A stretch of 42,460 nt of DNA. Source: a virus. This document shows positions 35,183 to 42,460 of this stretch, piece after piece (positions within the stretch are counted from its first letter, which is position 1; each line of letters begins with the position of its first letter). Both the position numbers and the translations under genes were made by a program. The stretch covers positions 1 through 42,460 of IMG/VR virus record IMGVR_UViG_3300047360_000019. One strand, written 5' to 3'. The notes under the pieces are model-generated. The model ran no database searches. It was given only the letters and a program-made list of their open reading frames with translations, and was not told the DNA's origin.

Positions 35183-35431
35183 ATGTCAGAAGAAACAATC
35201 ACCCCTAAGTACATCGTGTTTGACACAGAGGAAGAAGGGTTCGAAAGAGCCGCTACCGAAGGTCAATCTCGTGGTTATGCCTACTACAAAATAGGTAGTG
35301 GCACTCGTTATTATAGTTCGCCTACTCCATGTGCAGACGGCACTTGGGCTTTAGATGTTACAAACTATGAAACATTAACAGAAGATGAGACAACAGTAGA
35401 ATCTGTTACATTATTAACTGAAGAAGAATAA
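35183..35431 (+). CDS. Small acidic protein between adhesin-like and portal genes
   Basis: 82 residues, with aromatic-rich YAYYKIGSGTRYYSSPTPCA and an acidic end (LTEDETTVESVTLLTEEE). It overlaps the portal ATG by one base. Its position suggests a virion or assembly factor tied to the upstream adhesin-like protein, possibly a chaperone. No family recognised. Confidence 0.6.
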   Translation: MSEETITPKYIVFDTEEEGFERAATEGQSRGYAYYKIGSGTRYYSSPTPCADGTWALDVTNYETLTEDETTVESVTLLTEEE

Positions 35432-36969
35432 TGCATAATACAGCCGAATCATTATATACAAACCTTGAAGCTAACCGCTATAGTTATCTTACAAGAGCAA
35501 GACAAGCTTCTAGAATTACCCTTCCGTATATAATGCCTGATGAAGGCTTTGGCTCACATAGTCGTTTACATACCCCCTTTCAAGGCATTGGGGCACGAGG
35601 AGTGAATAACCTCGCTTCAAAATTACTACTAGCACTCCTACCTCCCAATGCCCCATTTTTCCGTCTTAACGTAGACAAGTATGGATTACAAGCCGAAGGT
35701 GCTCCTGAAGAAATGATTACAGGTATAGAGACTGCCTTACAGCAAGTCGAAGATTCTGTGATGGACGAAATCAGTAGAGAGACCTATAGAGTTGGTGTCC
35801 ATGAAGCACTTAAACATCTTATCGTTACAGGTAATGCTCTTGTATATTTACCTGATGAAGGTGGTTTAAGAGTATTTCATTTAGATAGATATGTTGTAGA
35901 GCGTGACCCTATGGGTAACATCTTAAAAATAGCTACGAAAGAAACTGTATCCTACGCAACCTTAGATAATAATATTAAAGAAGCAATCGGAGCTAACTAT
36001 GAAGGTAAATCAGGAGATGATGATTGTGATATATATACAGCTATATGTAGAGAAGATAATAAATGGCATGTGTACCAAGATATACATGGAGTACGTTTAC
36101 CTGACTCAGAGGGATATTATCCTTTAGATAAAAATCCATATATACCATTAAGGTTCTCTAGAATTGATGGTGAGTATTATGGTCGAGGGTATGTAGAAGA
36201 ATACTTAGGAGACTTACAGAGTTTAGAAACACTTACTCAATCTATTGTTGAGGGTAGTGCTGCTGCAGCTAAAGTATTATTCCTAGTTAACCCAAATGGT
36301 ACTACAAGGGCTAGAACATTAGCAGACAGTCCAAACGGTGCAATCACTCAAGGTAACGCTCAAGATGTTAGTGTTCTTCAATTAAACAAATTTAATGACT
36401 TTCGTGTTGCACAGGAAACAATCAACACAATCAAAGATAGATTAGGTCATGCATTCTTATTAACTTCAGGTGTCGTTAGACAGGCTGAACGTGTTACTGC
36501 AGAAGAGATACGTATGTTATCTCAAGAACTAGAGTCTGCCTTGGGTGGTCTATACTCTTTACTAAGTACTGAGTTACAGATGCCAATGGTACATAGACTA
36601 ATGTCAGTAATGAATAAAAAGAAATCATTACCTAAGCTACCTAAAGATATTGTTAACCCTGTTATTATTACAGGGGTAGAAGCATTAGGTAGAGGACATG
36701 ATTTACAAAAATTAGATATGTTCTTACAAGGAGCTACTCAAGTAGTCGGTCCTGACGCTGTAGCTCAACACGTCAATGTAAGTGAATACTTTAGTCGTAG
36801 AGCAACCGCTCTAGGAATTAAGACACAAGGTCTTATCAAATCAGTTGAAGAAATTCAAGGTGAACAGCAACAAGCTCAACAAATGCAAATGACTGAGAAA
36901 CTCGGTCCTGCAGGTATTCGAGCAGTTTCTGATAACATTAAACAACAACAACAAAGCGAGGAACAATAA
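35431..36969 (+). CDS. Portal / head-tail connector protein (T7 gp8-like)
   Basis: 512 residues (T7 gp8 has 536). Recognised by family segments: RITLPYIMPDEGF, FQGIGARGVNNLASKLLLALLPPNAPFF, YVVERDPMGNI, SRIDGEYYGRGYVEEYLGDLQSL and ERVTAEEIRMLSQELESALGG. The protein forms the 12-fold ring through which DNA is packaged and leaves. The C-terminus is Gln-rich. The scaffold gene follows after 2 bp. Confidence 0.96.
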   Translation: MHNTAESLYTNLEANRYSYLTRARQASRITLPYIMPDEGFGSHSRLHTPFQGIGARGVNNLASKLLLALLPPNAPFFRLNVDKYGLQAEGAPEEMITGIETALQQVEDSVMDEISRETYRVGVHEALKHLIVTGNALVYLPDEGGLRVFHLDRYVVERDPMGNILKIATKETVSYATLDNNIKEAIGANYEGKSGDDDCDIYTAICREDNKWHVYQDIHGVRLPDSEGYYPLDKNPYIPLRFSRIDGEYYGRGYVEEYLGDLQSLETLTQSIVEGSAAAAKVLFLVNPNGTTRARTLADSPNGAITQGNAQDVSVLQLNKFNDFRVAQETINTIKDRLGHAFLLTSGVVRQAERVTAEEIRMLSQELESALGGLYSLLSTELQMPMVHRLMSVMNKKKSLPKLPKDIVNPVIITGVEALGRGHDLQKLDMFLQGATQVVGPDAVAQHVNVSEYFSRRATALGIKTQGLIKSVEEIQGEQQQAQQMQMTEKLGPAGIRAVSDNIKQQQQSEEQ

Positions 36970-36971
36970 TT

Positions 36972-37742
36972 ATGGCTGAACTACAACAAGTCAGTATTAA
37001 CGAGAAAACAGAGGAAGAAAATATTTCTCTTGAAAAAGAATTAGAAATGCAGGAAGCAATTAAACAAGATGCAGAGAACGCTGAAGCTAAGAATGAAGTA
37101 GCCGAAGAGCGTCCTGATTGGTTACCTGAGAAATTTAAATCTCCTGAAGATATGGCTAAAGCCTATGGTGAAATGGAGAAAAAGCAGTCCGTATCAGATG
37201 AAGACAAAGTTGATGCAGAACCCCAAGATAAACAGAACACCTCTAGTGTTGACAATGTCATCTCTAAAGCATCTGAAGTCTTTGCAGAAAAAGGAGAACT
37301 TGGTGATAAAGATTATAATGCTCTTGCTAAAGCAGGGATTTCTAGAGAGATGGTTGATACATATATTAGTGGACAACAAGCTATGGTTACAGCTCAGGAA
37401 CTTGAAGTCCAAGAGGTAGTCGGTGGTGGAGCTAACTATGAAGCAATGTCTTCTTGGGCTAGTGAAAATTTATCTGAAACAGAAATAGATGCATATGATG
37501 AAGTCGTTACTCAAGGAAGTGTTGAACAAGCTAAAATGGCTGTGCAAGGACTTTACGCTCGATTTGTATCTAGTGGTGGAAAACCACCTAATGTTACTCA
37601 AGGGTCAGTTACAGGTAGCTCTGCTAAACCTTTTGGTTCTGCTGCTCAAATTACTCAAGCTATGGCAGACCCACGTTATGCGAATGACCCTGCATATCGT
37701 CAACAAGTTGAACAAAGACTAGCAGTCTCTAACGCATTTTAA
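36972..37742 (+). CDS. Capsid assembly scaffolding protein (T7 gp9-like)
   Basis: 256 residues (T7 gp9 has 307). Acidic, Glu/Lys/Ala-rich and mainly helical in the first half. A conserved scaffold segment (ERPDWLPEKFKSPEDMAKAYGEMEKK) and a C-terminal AQITQAMADPRYANDPAYRQ segment are typical of T7-like scaffolds. It directs capsid shell assembly and leaves before DNA packaging. Confidence 0.93.
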   Translation: MAELQQVSINEKTEEENISLEKELEMQEAIKQDAENAEAKNEVAEERPDWLPEKFKSPEDMAKAYGEMEKKQSVSDEDKVDAEPQDKQNTSSVDNVISKASEVFAEKGELGDKDYNALAKAGISREMVDTYISGQQAMVTAQELEVQEVVGGGANYEAMSSWASENLSETEIDAYDEVVTQGSVEQAKMAVQGLYARFVSSGGKPPNVTQGSVTGSSAKPFGSAAQITQAMADPRYANDPAYRQQVEQRLAVSNAF

Positions 37743-37744
37743 TT

Positions 37745-38140
37745 ATGAGTACAGAATTATTAGCAATGCTTGGGGGTTCGGCTAGTGGGTTTATCTTTAA
37801 ATTGATAGGCACACTTTCACAAGCCCAACAAGCAAATTTACAATCTCTTCTAAAAAGACAGAAAGCTACAGACATAAGTCAAAATAATGCAGCTAAACGT
37901 GGAGGAGAATGGGTAAGACGAGTCATAGTAGTAACAGTTCTATTTGGAGTTATTGTTGCTCCCTTCTTATTAGCCCATAGTCCTGAAGGAGTTACAGTAG
38001 GTAAAGACTCTACTTTCTTCTTTGGTATCTTTAATAGCACTACATATCAAACCTTACAGGGTTACGTTATATTGCCTGAGATACGACAAACAGTTCTAGC
38101 TATTGTTGGTTTCTATTTTGGGTCATCGACAATCAAATAA
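37745..38140 (+). CDS. Holin-like membrane protein
   Basis: 131 residues with two clear membrane segments, about 59-81 (VRRVIVVTVLFGVIVAPFLL) and 110-128 (ILPEIRQTVLAIVGFYFGSS), plus a possible weak one near the N-terminus (LLAMLGGSASGFIFKLIG). The ending VGFYFGSSTIK resembles the three-helix holins linked to gene-transfer agents. The gene is followed after 5 bp by a secreted lysin, which strongly supports a lysis role. Confidence 0.7.
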   Translation: MSTELLAMLGGSASGFIFKLIGTLSQAQQANLQSLLKRQKATDISQNNAAKRGGEWVRRVIVVTVLFGVIVAPFLLAHSPEGVTVGKDSTFFFGIFNSTTYQTLQGYVILPEIRQTVLAIVGFYFGSSTIK

Positions 38141-38145
38141 TATGA

Positions 38146-38682
38146 ATGAAATTTCTAGTAATATTTTTATTAACTTTACAAAGTTTACAAGCAAATGAAT
38201 TGTCCAAAATTACCCTCAACGAACTCGTGCACCTCATCCCCTTGTGGGAAGTGCCTGCGAACTCTCCTCTCGATGTTAAAGGAGACAATGGTAAAGCTTA
38301 TGGCTATTATCAAATCACTCCTATTATGGTCGATGATTTCAATCGTATTAGTGGTAAAACGTATCGGCACGAGGATTGTTTCGATATTGAGAAGAGTAGA
38401 GAAATTGCTGAGGTAGTTCTCACTCACTACGCAAATCATATAGTTTCACAAGGATACACTCTTAGAGTATCTCACCTACTATACATATGGAATGGTGGAG
38501 GAGGTGCTTGGCGAAGAGTACATTATCGTGTGGATGATATTAAACAACAAAGGTTGGAAAGATATTATGCAAAAGCAATGGTTTTTATAAATAAATTTTA
38601 TGAGCAGAAAAAAATTAAGCATGAGAAAAGAGCACAAGAACCCTTCAGGGGGCTTAAGTGCGAAAGGTCGTGCTTATTATAA
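38146..38682 (+). CDS. Secreted endolysin (lytic transglycosylase / lysozyme-like)
   Basis: 178 residues. Residues 1-16 form a signal peptide (MKFLVIFLLTLQSLQA) with a probable cut before NELSK. The catalytic region shows Glu35 in LIPLWEVPANSP, followed by GKAYGYYQITPIMVDDFNRI, which parallels the E...G-x-x-Q-I-T signature of soluble lytic transglycosylases. HLLYIWNGGGGAWRR follows. It would cleave peptidoglycan in the periplasm. The C-terminus overlaps the next gene by 83 bp. Confidence 0.82.
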   Translation: MKFLVIFLLTLQSLQANELSKITLNELVHLIPLWEVPANSPLDVKGDNGKAYGYYQITPIMVDDFNRISGKTYRHEDCFDIEKSREIAEVVLTHYANHIVSQGYTLRVSHLLYIWNGGGGAWRRVHYRVDDIKQQRLERYYAKAMVFINKFYEQKKIKHEKRAQEPFRGLKCERSCLL

Positions 38683-38857
38683 TAATAGAACAGGTTCTAA
38701 CTTAAAAGCACCTGTCACCGAAAGTAACCCAAAAGGTAAACGAGCAGGACGAAAGAAATCATTCTGTGCTCGTATGAGTGGTGTTAAAGGTCCTATGAAG
38801 GACTCAAAAGGTCGCCCCACTCGTAAAGCCTTAGCATTAAGAAAGTGGAAATGTTAA
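38600..38857 (+). CDS. Small basic protein with DUF6321-like domain
   Basis: 85 residues, Lys/Arg-rich. The pattern NPSGGLSAKGRAYYNNRTGS, then KSFCARMSGVKGPMKDSKGR and PTRKALALRKWKC is a familiar phage family (DUF6321). Its function is not known, but these proteins often lie beside structural genes and are probably virion-linked or DNA-binding. It overlaps the lysin gene by 83 bp in another frame. Confidence 0.8.
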   Translation: MSRKKLSMRKEHKNPSGGLSAKGRAYYNNRTGSNLKAPVTESNPKGKRAGRKKSFCARMSGVKGPMKDSKGRPTRKALALRKWKC

Positions 38858-38858
38858 C

Positions 38859-38984
38859 ATGAGCTTATACGAAAATATAAACAGACGTAAACGACTAGGA
38901 ATCAGTCGCTCTAAAAAGAATTCAACAGTTTCTTCTAAGTCCTACAGTAATATGAAAAAGGGCTTTCCTAAGAAGAAAAAATAA
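38859..38984 (+). CDS. Very small basic phage protein
   Basis: 41 residues: MSLYENINRRKRLGISRSKK, then a Ser-rich middle and a Lys-rich end. The pattern (INRRKKxGxSRSKKxSTxS...YxNMKxGF) recurs in many marine phages, as far as I recall. Function unknown. It starts two bases after the preceding stop. Confidence 0.7.
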   Translation: MSLYENINRRKRLGISRSKKNSTVSSKSYSNMKKGFPKKKK

Positions 38985-39105
38985 GACTTTCCGTACTAAT
39001 CAAAGTAAAGAAGTGCCCCTTGCGAGGGATAACATTAAAGCTGACCGAGAAAACGTACACCAATCAAAACTAACAATAATAACCCTTAATAGGAGAATAT
39101 AAATT
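38985..39105 (+). promoter_or_regulatory. Leader of the major capsid gene, probable phage promoter region
   Basis: A 121-bp gap ahead of the capsid gene in an otherwise tightly packed late operon. It contains a CCC/GGG hairpin (about 39017-39028), the element AACCCTTAAT at 39081-39090, and a good ribosome binding site AGGAG at 39091-39095, ten bases before the ATG. In T7 the strongest phage promoter precedes gene 10. No consensus could be fixed here. Confidence 0.4.
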
Positions 39106-40218
39106 ATGGCTTTAACAAGCTCAACACCCGCATCACGTGTAGGACAAAATCTTGCTAGTGGTGACACAAATGCGTTGTTTCTGAAAGTTTTCTCAGGTGA
39201 GATTCTAACAGCTTTCGAAACTTCTACAGTCATGAAGGGACTACAAACACTTAGAACTATTTCTAGTGGTAAGTCTGCTTCATTCCCTGTGACAGGTATC
39301 GCTTCAGCGGACTATCACACAGTCGGTAACTCTATCCTAGAAACAGAATCAAGTGGAAGTTCTAAATACTTATCAGACATCCAAAAGACAGAGAAGCAAA
39401 TCTTCATTGATGATATGCTAGTATCTTCAGTCTTCTTGGCTAACATTGATGAGATGAAGAACCACTATGATATCCGTTCTATCTATGCATCAGAGTTAGG
39501 TAAAGCATTAGCTAAACGTTTCGACATTGCTACAATGAAGACTCTATTTGGTGCTTCTGCTGCTGCTGCTAACATCTCAGGTGTTACTGCTGCAGGTACT
39601 CGTATCACATCAGGTGTAGACCACTCTACTGCTCAAGGTATCATCGATTCCTTATATGCAATGGCTGCTAAACTCGATGAGAACGAAGCTCCATCAGAAG
39701 GACGTTTCGCTATCTTAGCTCCATCTACATACTACAAGTTAATCACTTCTGACAATGTTGCTGTATCTAATGCAGGTGCATTCGGAGGTACTTCAGACGT
39801 AGTTGGTGGATTCAATGTTAAGTCCCCATTCGAGAGTGCTACTGCTTCAGGCGTAGTTCCTCAAGTTGCAGGTATTAGCTTATTCAAGTCTAACCACTTA
39901 GTAAGTATTGCTAATTCAGGTAACTTAGCTTCTACTGCTTCAGGTGATGGCGATGCAGGAGTAAAGAATGATATCCTTGCAGGTAATGGTACAGGATATA
40001 ACTCCGACTTCACAGGACTTGTAACAGGTTCAGGTGGTAATGAAACTTATGGTATCATTGGTGGTACTAAAGGAGCTATCGGTACTGTTAAACTCTTAGA
40101 CTTAGCTACTGAGTCTGAATACCAAATCGAAAGACAAGGTCACTTGTTCGTTGCTAAATATGCAATGGGACACGGATTCCTTCGTCCTGAGTGTGCGGTA
40201 TCAGTCCTAGTTGACTAA
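39106..40218 (+). CDS. Major capsid protein (T7 gp10-like)
   Basis: 370 residues (T7 gp10A has 345). HK97-fold capsid of the T7 type: LKVFSGEILTAFETSTVMKG, SFPVTGIASADYHTVGN, KQIFIDDMLVSSVFLANIDE, and RFAILAPSTYYKLI. The ending GHGFLRPECAVSVLVD is typical. Strong ribosome binding site and a T-phi-like terminator directly after. No sign of the T7 10A/10B frameshift extension. Confidence 0.96.
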   Translation: MALTSSTPASRVGQNLASGDTNALFLKVFSGEILTAFETSTVMKGLQTLRTISSGKSASFPVTGIASADYHTVGNSILETESSGSSKYLSDIQKTEKQIFIDDMLVSSVFLANIDEMKNHYDIRSIYASELGKALAKRFDIATMKTLFGASAAAANISGVTAAGTRITSGVDHSTAQGIIDSLYAMAAKLDENEAPSEGRFAILAPSTYYKLITSDNVAVSNAGAFGGTSDVVGGFNVKSPFESATASGVVPQVAGISLFKSNHLVSIANSGNLASTASGDGDAGVKNDILAGNGTGYNSDFTGLVTGSGGNETYGIIGGTKGAIGTVKLLDLATESEYQIERQGHLFVAKYAMGHGFLRPECAVSVLVD

Positions 40219-40230
40219 TTAACCCTCTTC

Positions 40231-40270
40231 GAAACCCTCATAGGTCTATTCCTATGGGGGTTTCTTTTTT
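40231..40270 (+). terminator. Strong rho-independent terminator after the capsid gene
   Basis: A 14-bp stem (40231-40244 with 40251-40264) with one G-U pair and a six-base loop, followed by TTTTTT (40265-40270). It occupies the place of the T7 late terminator T-phi, which lies between genes 10 and 11. Partial read-through would set high capsid and lower tail expression. Confidence 0.93.
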
Positions 40271-40275
40271 ATAAT

Positions 40276-40722
40276 ATGTCTCACAATTATTCAACAGACT
40301 CTAACAACCCCCAAGATTGGTTTGGGAGTGACTATACTTATAGTGGTATGGGTGGTCAGGAAAATATCTCTCTAGCTTTAGATTTAGAAGAAGCTGTAGG
40401 AGATGTTACAGGTCAAAGCTATGGTAGAAAAGGTATTGACGGATTTAGTAACTTTACAATGGCTAATGCCTTACCTAATACATCAGGTGATGTACGATAT
40501 GTATATCATATTCTATTAAGATACTTATGGGATAAATATAATGCCAAAGACCAAGATACTTCACATGTAATGCCTGAAGGATTAAAAATGACTCGTAACG
40601 AAATAAGAGACAGAGATAAAAATAGACGTTACGTTTCCTATACAATTTCATTTATAGAAAGTGAACAATATACAACAGATACTGTAGGTTCACGAACTAT
40701 AGCTCACGAATCTGATTTATAA
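40276..40722 (+). CDS. Unknown protein between capsid and tail tubular A
   Basis: 148 residues, with DNNPQDWFGSDYTYSGMGG-type start, FTMANALPNTSGDVRYVYHI, and YVSYTISFIESEQY. No family recognised. The ATG lies six bases after the T-tract of the terminator. T7 has nothing here. A virion protein or head-completion factor is plausible from position only. Confidence 0.65.
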   Translation: MSHNYSTDSNNPQDWFGSDYTYSGMGGQENISLALDLEEAVGDVTGQSYGRKGIDGFSNFTMANALPNTSGDVRYVYHILLRYLWDKYNAKDQDTSHVMPEGLKMTRNEIRDRDKNRRYVSYTISFIESEQYTTDTVGSRTIAHESDL

Positions 40723-40724
40723 TT

Positions 40725-42460
40725 ATGCCTACAATTCAAGACCCATCAGGGAATACCCCAACGACTCTCCAAGAGTCAGTAAACATAGTACTTTCCGTTC
40801 TCGGAGAAGCACCTGTAAATACACTTCAAGGGACTACAGCGTCTCTAGCATTAAATATAATTGATGAGGTAAATACAGATGTACAGAGTAAAGGATGGTA
40901 TTTTAATCAATTTGTAACAGGAGGTCCTGTAAATTTGTTTAGCCCTACAGCTAACATAATTATATACCCTTCTAATTCTAATAATGATTGGCATAGTAGT
41001 ATCCCTGAGGAAGCTAGACGTTATATTACAATTAGAGCTGCTCGGATAGCTCATACACGATTAATAGGTACGGAAGAAAATTTTAAATTTACGTACCAAG
41101 AAGAATTAGCTTCGTTAGCTATTTTACAACAAACTCATGTACGAAACTCAGATAGTGTATTAAGTTTTAGTTCCTACCCAACTGAATTAAGAGAATTAGG
41201 TATAGATGAATTTCTGTTCCTCCAAGGTAATTTAGAAGAAAAATTAGGTAACTTAAAGTTAGCTCAAAATATTAAAGAGCAGACTATTCTTACAAAGCAA
41301 GCTGAAAAGCTAGATGAGGAAATTGATTTATTACAAGCACAAGACCTCAAGGTACAAGAAGAGACTGATTTATTACAATCTCAAGACCTCAAAGTACAAT
41401 CTGAGACAGATGTAATAGATGCTCAGAAGTTAAAGACTTTAGAAGAAGTAACTCTAACTATAGAGCAGAAGAATAAAATAGCTGAAGAATCTAAATTAAT
41501 TACTGCTCAGGAACTTAAGGTAGACGCAGAGACAGCCACAGAAGGCTCAAGAAAGACAGACATAGAAGCGGATACCACACTCAAGGGTCAGCAAGGACGT
41601 CTTGTATATGCACAGGCTACAGACGTAGCAGCAGACACAACTTTAAAAGGTAAACAAGGTAGTCTCGTAGATGCACAAGCAACAGATGTCGCTGCTGATA
41701 CTACGTTAAAAGGTAAACAAGGTTCTTTGGTAGACGCTCAAGCTACAGATGTCGCTGCTGATACTACGCTGAAGGGTAAGCAAGGAAGTCTTGTAGATGC
41801 ACAGGCAGACGATGTGACAGCCGCTAAAAATCTAAAGATTAAACAAGCTATAGACGTAGTAGCTGATGTCACACTCAAAGGTAAACAAGGCAGTCTTGTA
41901 GACGCACAAGCTACAGATGTTGCCGCAGATACTACGTTGAAAGGCAAACAGGGCTCTCTCGTTGACGCACAGGCTACTGATGTAGCAGCAGATACCACCC
42001 TCAAAGGCAAACAAGGTTCTTTAGTTGACGCACAGGCTATAGACGTAGCAGCAGACACAACCCTAAAAGGTCAGCAAGGACGTCTTGTATATGCCCAAGC
42101 TACGGACGTGGCTGCTGATACAACTCTCAAAGGCAAGCAAGGTAGTCTTGTAGATGCACAAACATCTAAAACAGACGCTGAGAAAGCTCTTATAAATGAC
42201 CAAGAAGCTAAGACAGTAGCTGAAACAGAGTTACTAGAGGCTCAGAAAACTAAGTTAACTGAAGAAACAGCTTTCATGATAACCGAAGAAAAGGATTATA
42301 ATGATAATATTGGAGTTGCTATAACTACAGCAGGGGGTACTATAAAAAGCTACAAAGATTACAGACCTGAAATGCGAATAATGGGTTTCCAAGAGACTAC
42401 ATTTAATACCTTACCTGCTTACAAAAAGAAAGAATTATTATACGATGCACAATCTATGCG
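40725..42460 (+). CDS. Tail tubular protein A (T7 gp11-like), N-terminal gp11 domain and repetitive linker; continues at the left contig end
   Basis: ATG at 40725, open to the end of the window (578 codons), continuing at about position 418 on the left. Residues 15 to about 165 form a gp11-type adaptor domain (LQESVNIVLSVLGEAPVNTL ... VQSKGWYFN), matching T7 gp11. A helical linker follows, with 14-residue units (201-242) and an array of 21-residue units (277-479). A second gp11-type domain lies in the left-end part. The full product would be about 777 residues. No stop codon or frameshift interrupts it. T7 gp11 forms a 12-fold adaptor ring, so a two-domain chain could build the same ring from six copies. 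The linker may project from the tail. Confidence 0.85.
   Translation, partial: MPTIQDPSGNTPTTLQESVNIVLSVLGEAPVNTLQGTTASLALNIIDEVNTDVQSKGWYFNQFVTGGPVNLFSPTANIIIYPSNSNNDWHSSIPEEARRYITIRAARIAHTRLIGTEENFKFTYQEELASLAILQQTHVRNSDSVLSFSSYPTELRELGIDEFLFLQGNLEEKLGNLKLAQNIKEQTILTKQAEKLDEEIDLLQAQDLKVQEETDLLQSQDLKVQSETDVIDAQKLKTLEEVTLTIEQKNKIAEESKLITAQELKVDAETATEGSRKTDIEADTTLKGQQGRLVYAQATDVAADTTLKGKQGSLVDAQATDVAADTTLKGKQGSLVDAQATDVAADTTLKGKQGSLVDAQADDVTAAKNLKIKQAIDVVADVTLKGKQGSLVDAQATDVAADTTLKGKQGSLVDAQATDVAADTTLKGKQGSLVDAQAIDVAADTTLKGQQGRLVYAQATDVAADTTLKGKQGSLVDAQTSKTDAEKALINDQEAKTVAETELLEAQKTKLTEETAFMITEEKDYNDNIGVAITTAGGTIKSYKDYRPEMRIMGFQETTFNTLPAYKKKELLYDAQSM
41325..41450 (+). repeat. Three 42-bp (14-residue) repeats in the tail tubular A linker
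   Basis: Units at 41325-41366, 41367-41408 and 41409-41450. The first two encode DLLQAQDLKVQEET and DLLQSQDLKVQSET; the third is diverged. The 14-residue length equals two heptads, consistent with a coiled coil. Confidence 0.85.
41553..42161 (+). repeat. Tandem array of 63-bp (21-residue) repeats in tail tubular protein A
   Basis: Nine 63-bp units start at 41553, 41616, 41679, 41742, 41847, 41910, 41973, 42036 and 42099. One shorter diverged 42-bp unit lies at 41805-41846. The peptide unit is ATDVAADTTLKGKQGSLVDAQ (21 residues). The peptide is well conserved while codons vary strongly between units (for example GATGTCGCTGCTGAT versus GACGTAGCAGCAGAC), so selection appears to act on the protein. 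Confidence 0.95.
41960..42460. repeat. Contig-end overlap, right copy
   Basis: This aligns with 1-417. Compared with the left copy it has 84 extra bases (28 codons) around 42159-42242, encoding TSKTDAEKALINDQEAKTVA and a few more residues. It supports joining the two ends into one continuous gene, and shows that at least two length variants were assembled. Confidence 0.85.

Noticed and set aside
41738-42058. Minus-strand open frame with repeated residues across the array
   Set aside because: It is the antisense shadow of the 63-bp coding repeats; the + frame is continuous with tail tubular protein A.
41553-42161. Tandem repeats looking like a CRISPR or satellite array
   Set aside because: Units are directly adjacent without spacers, keep one open reading frame and encode a conserved peptide; they are part of a tail gene.

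Overview
The window is a nearly complete genome of a T7-like podovirus (Autographiviridae type), about 42 kb. All recognisable genes lie on the + strand. The DNA is AT-rich, most genes lack a clear Shine-Dalgarno sequence, and start and stop codons often overlap. A T7-type RNA polymerase sits beside a tyrosine integrase and a tRNA-Leu gene. Together these resemble temperate-capable marine podoviruses of the pelagiphage (SAR11 phage) type. The host assignment is inference.

The contig ends are not the physical genome ends. Positions 1-417 and 41960-42460 are two variant copies of the same piece of one gene, the tail tubular protein A gene. They differ by scattered substitutions and one 84-bp in-frame gap. 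The sequence is therefore best read as a circle opened inside a repetitive gene. The likely true end of the linear genome is the 450-bp non-coding stretch at 16492-16943, between the terminase genes and the first early gene.

Read from there, the layout is as follows. (1) Early module, 16944-20744: small unknown proteins, a 580-residue amidoligase-like protein, and a fusion of a class-II glutamine amidotransferase domain with a gamma-glutamylcyclotransferase domain, closed by a rho-independent terminator. It precedes the phage RNA polymerase gene, so the host polymerase probably transcribes it. (2) Integration and transcription, 20745-25074: a small basic protein, integrase, a coiled-coil protein, tRNA-Leu(UAA) inside an inverted repeat, and RNA polymerase. 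(3) Replication and nucleotide metabolism, 25102-31323: ssDNA-binding protein, endonuclease I, primase-helicase, a small possible nuclease, DNA polymerase, 5'-3' exonuclease, and a DUF4406/DUF1599-like fusion. (4) Virion assembly and lysis, 31325-40270: a gp6.7-like protein, an 1150-residue adhesin-like protein, portal, scaffold, a holin-like protein, a secreted lysin, small basic proteins, and major capsid protein followed by a strong terminator at the place of T7 T-phi. (5) Tail and internal core, 40276 through the contig end to 13961: tail tubular A and B, internal proteins gp13 to gp16, and tail fibre. (6) Packaging, 13966-16491: small holin, small terminase, HNH endonuclease, large terminase, and an acidic protein.

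The most interesting points are these. Tail tubular protein A appears to carry two gp11-type domains joined by a roughly 400-residue linker of 14- and 21-residue repeats. The early amidoligase and GATase-II/GGCT pair looks like a small peptide- or amide-forming system. The gp16-like ejection protein has an HExxH motif. The tRNA/integrase locus has repeats that may mark attP.
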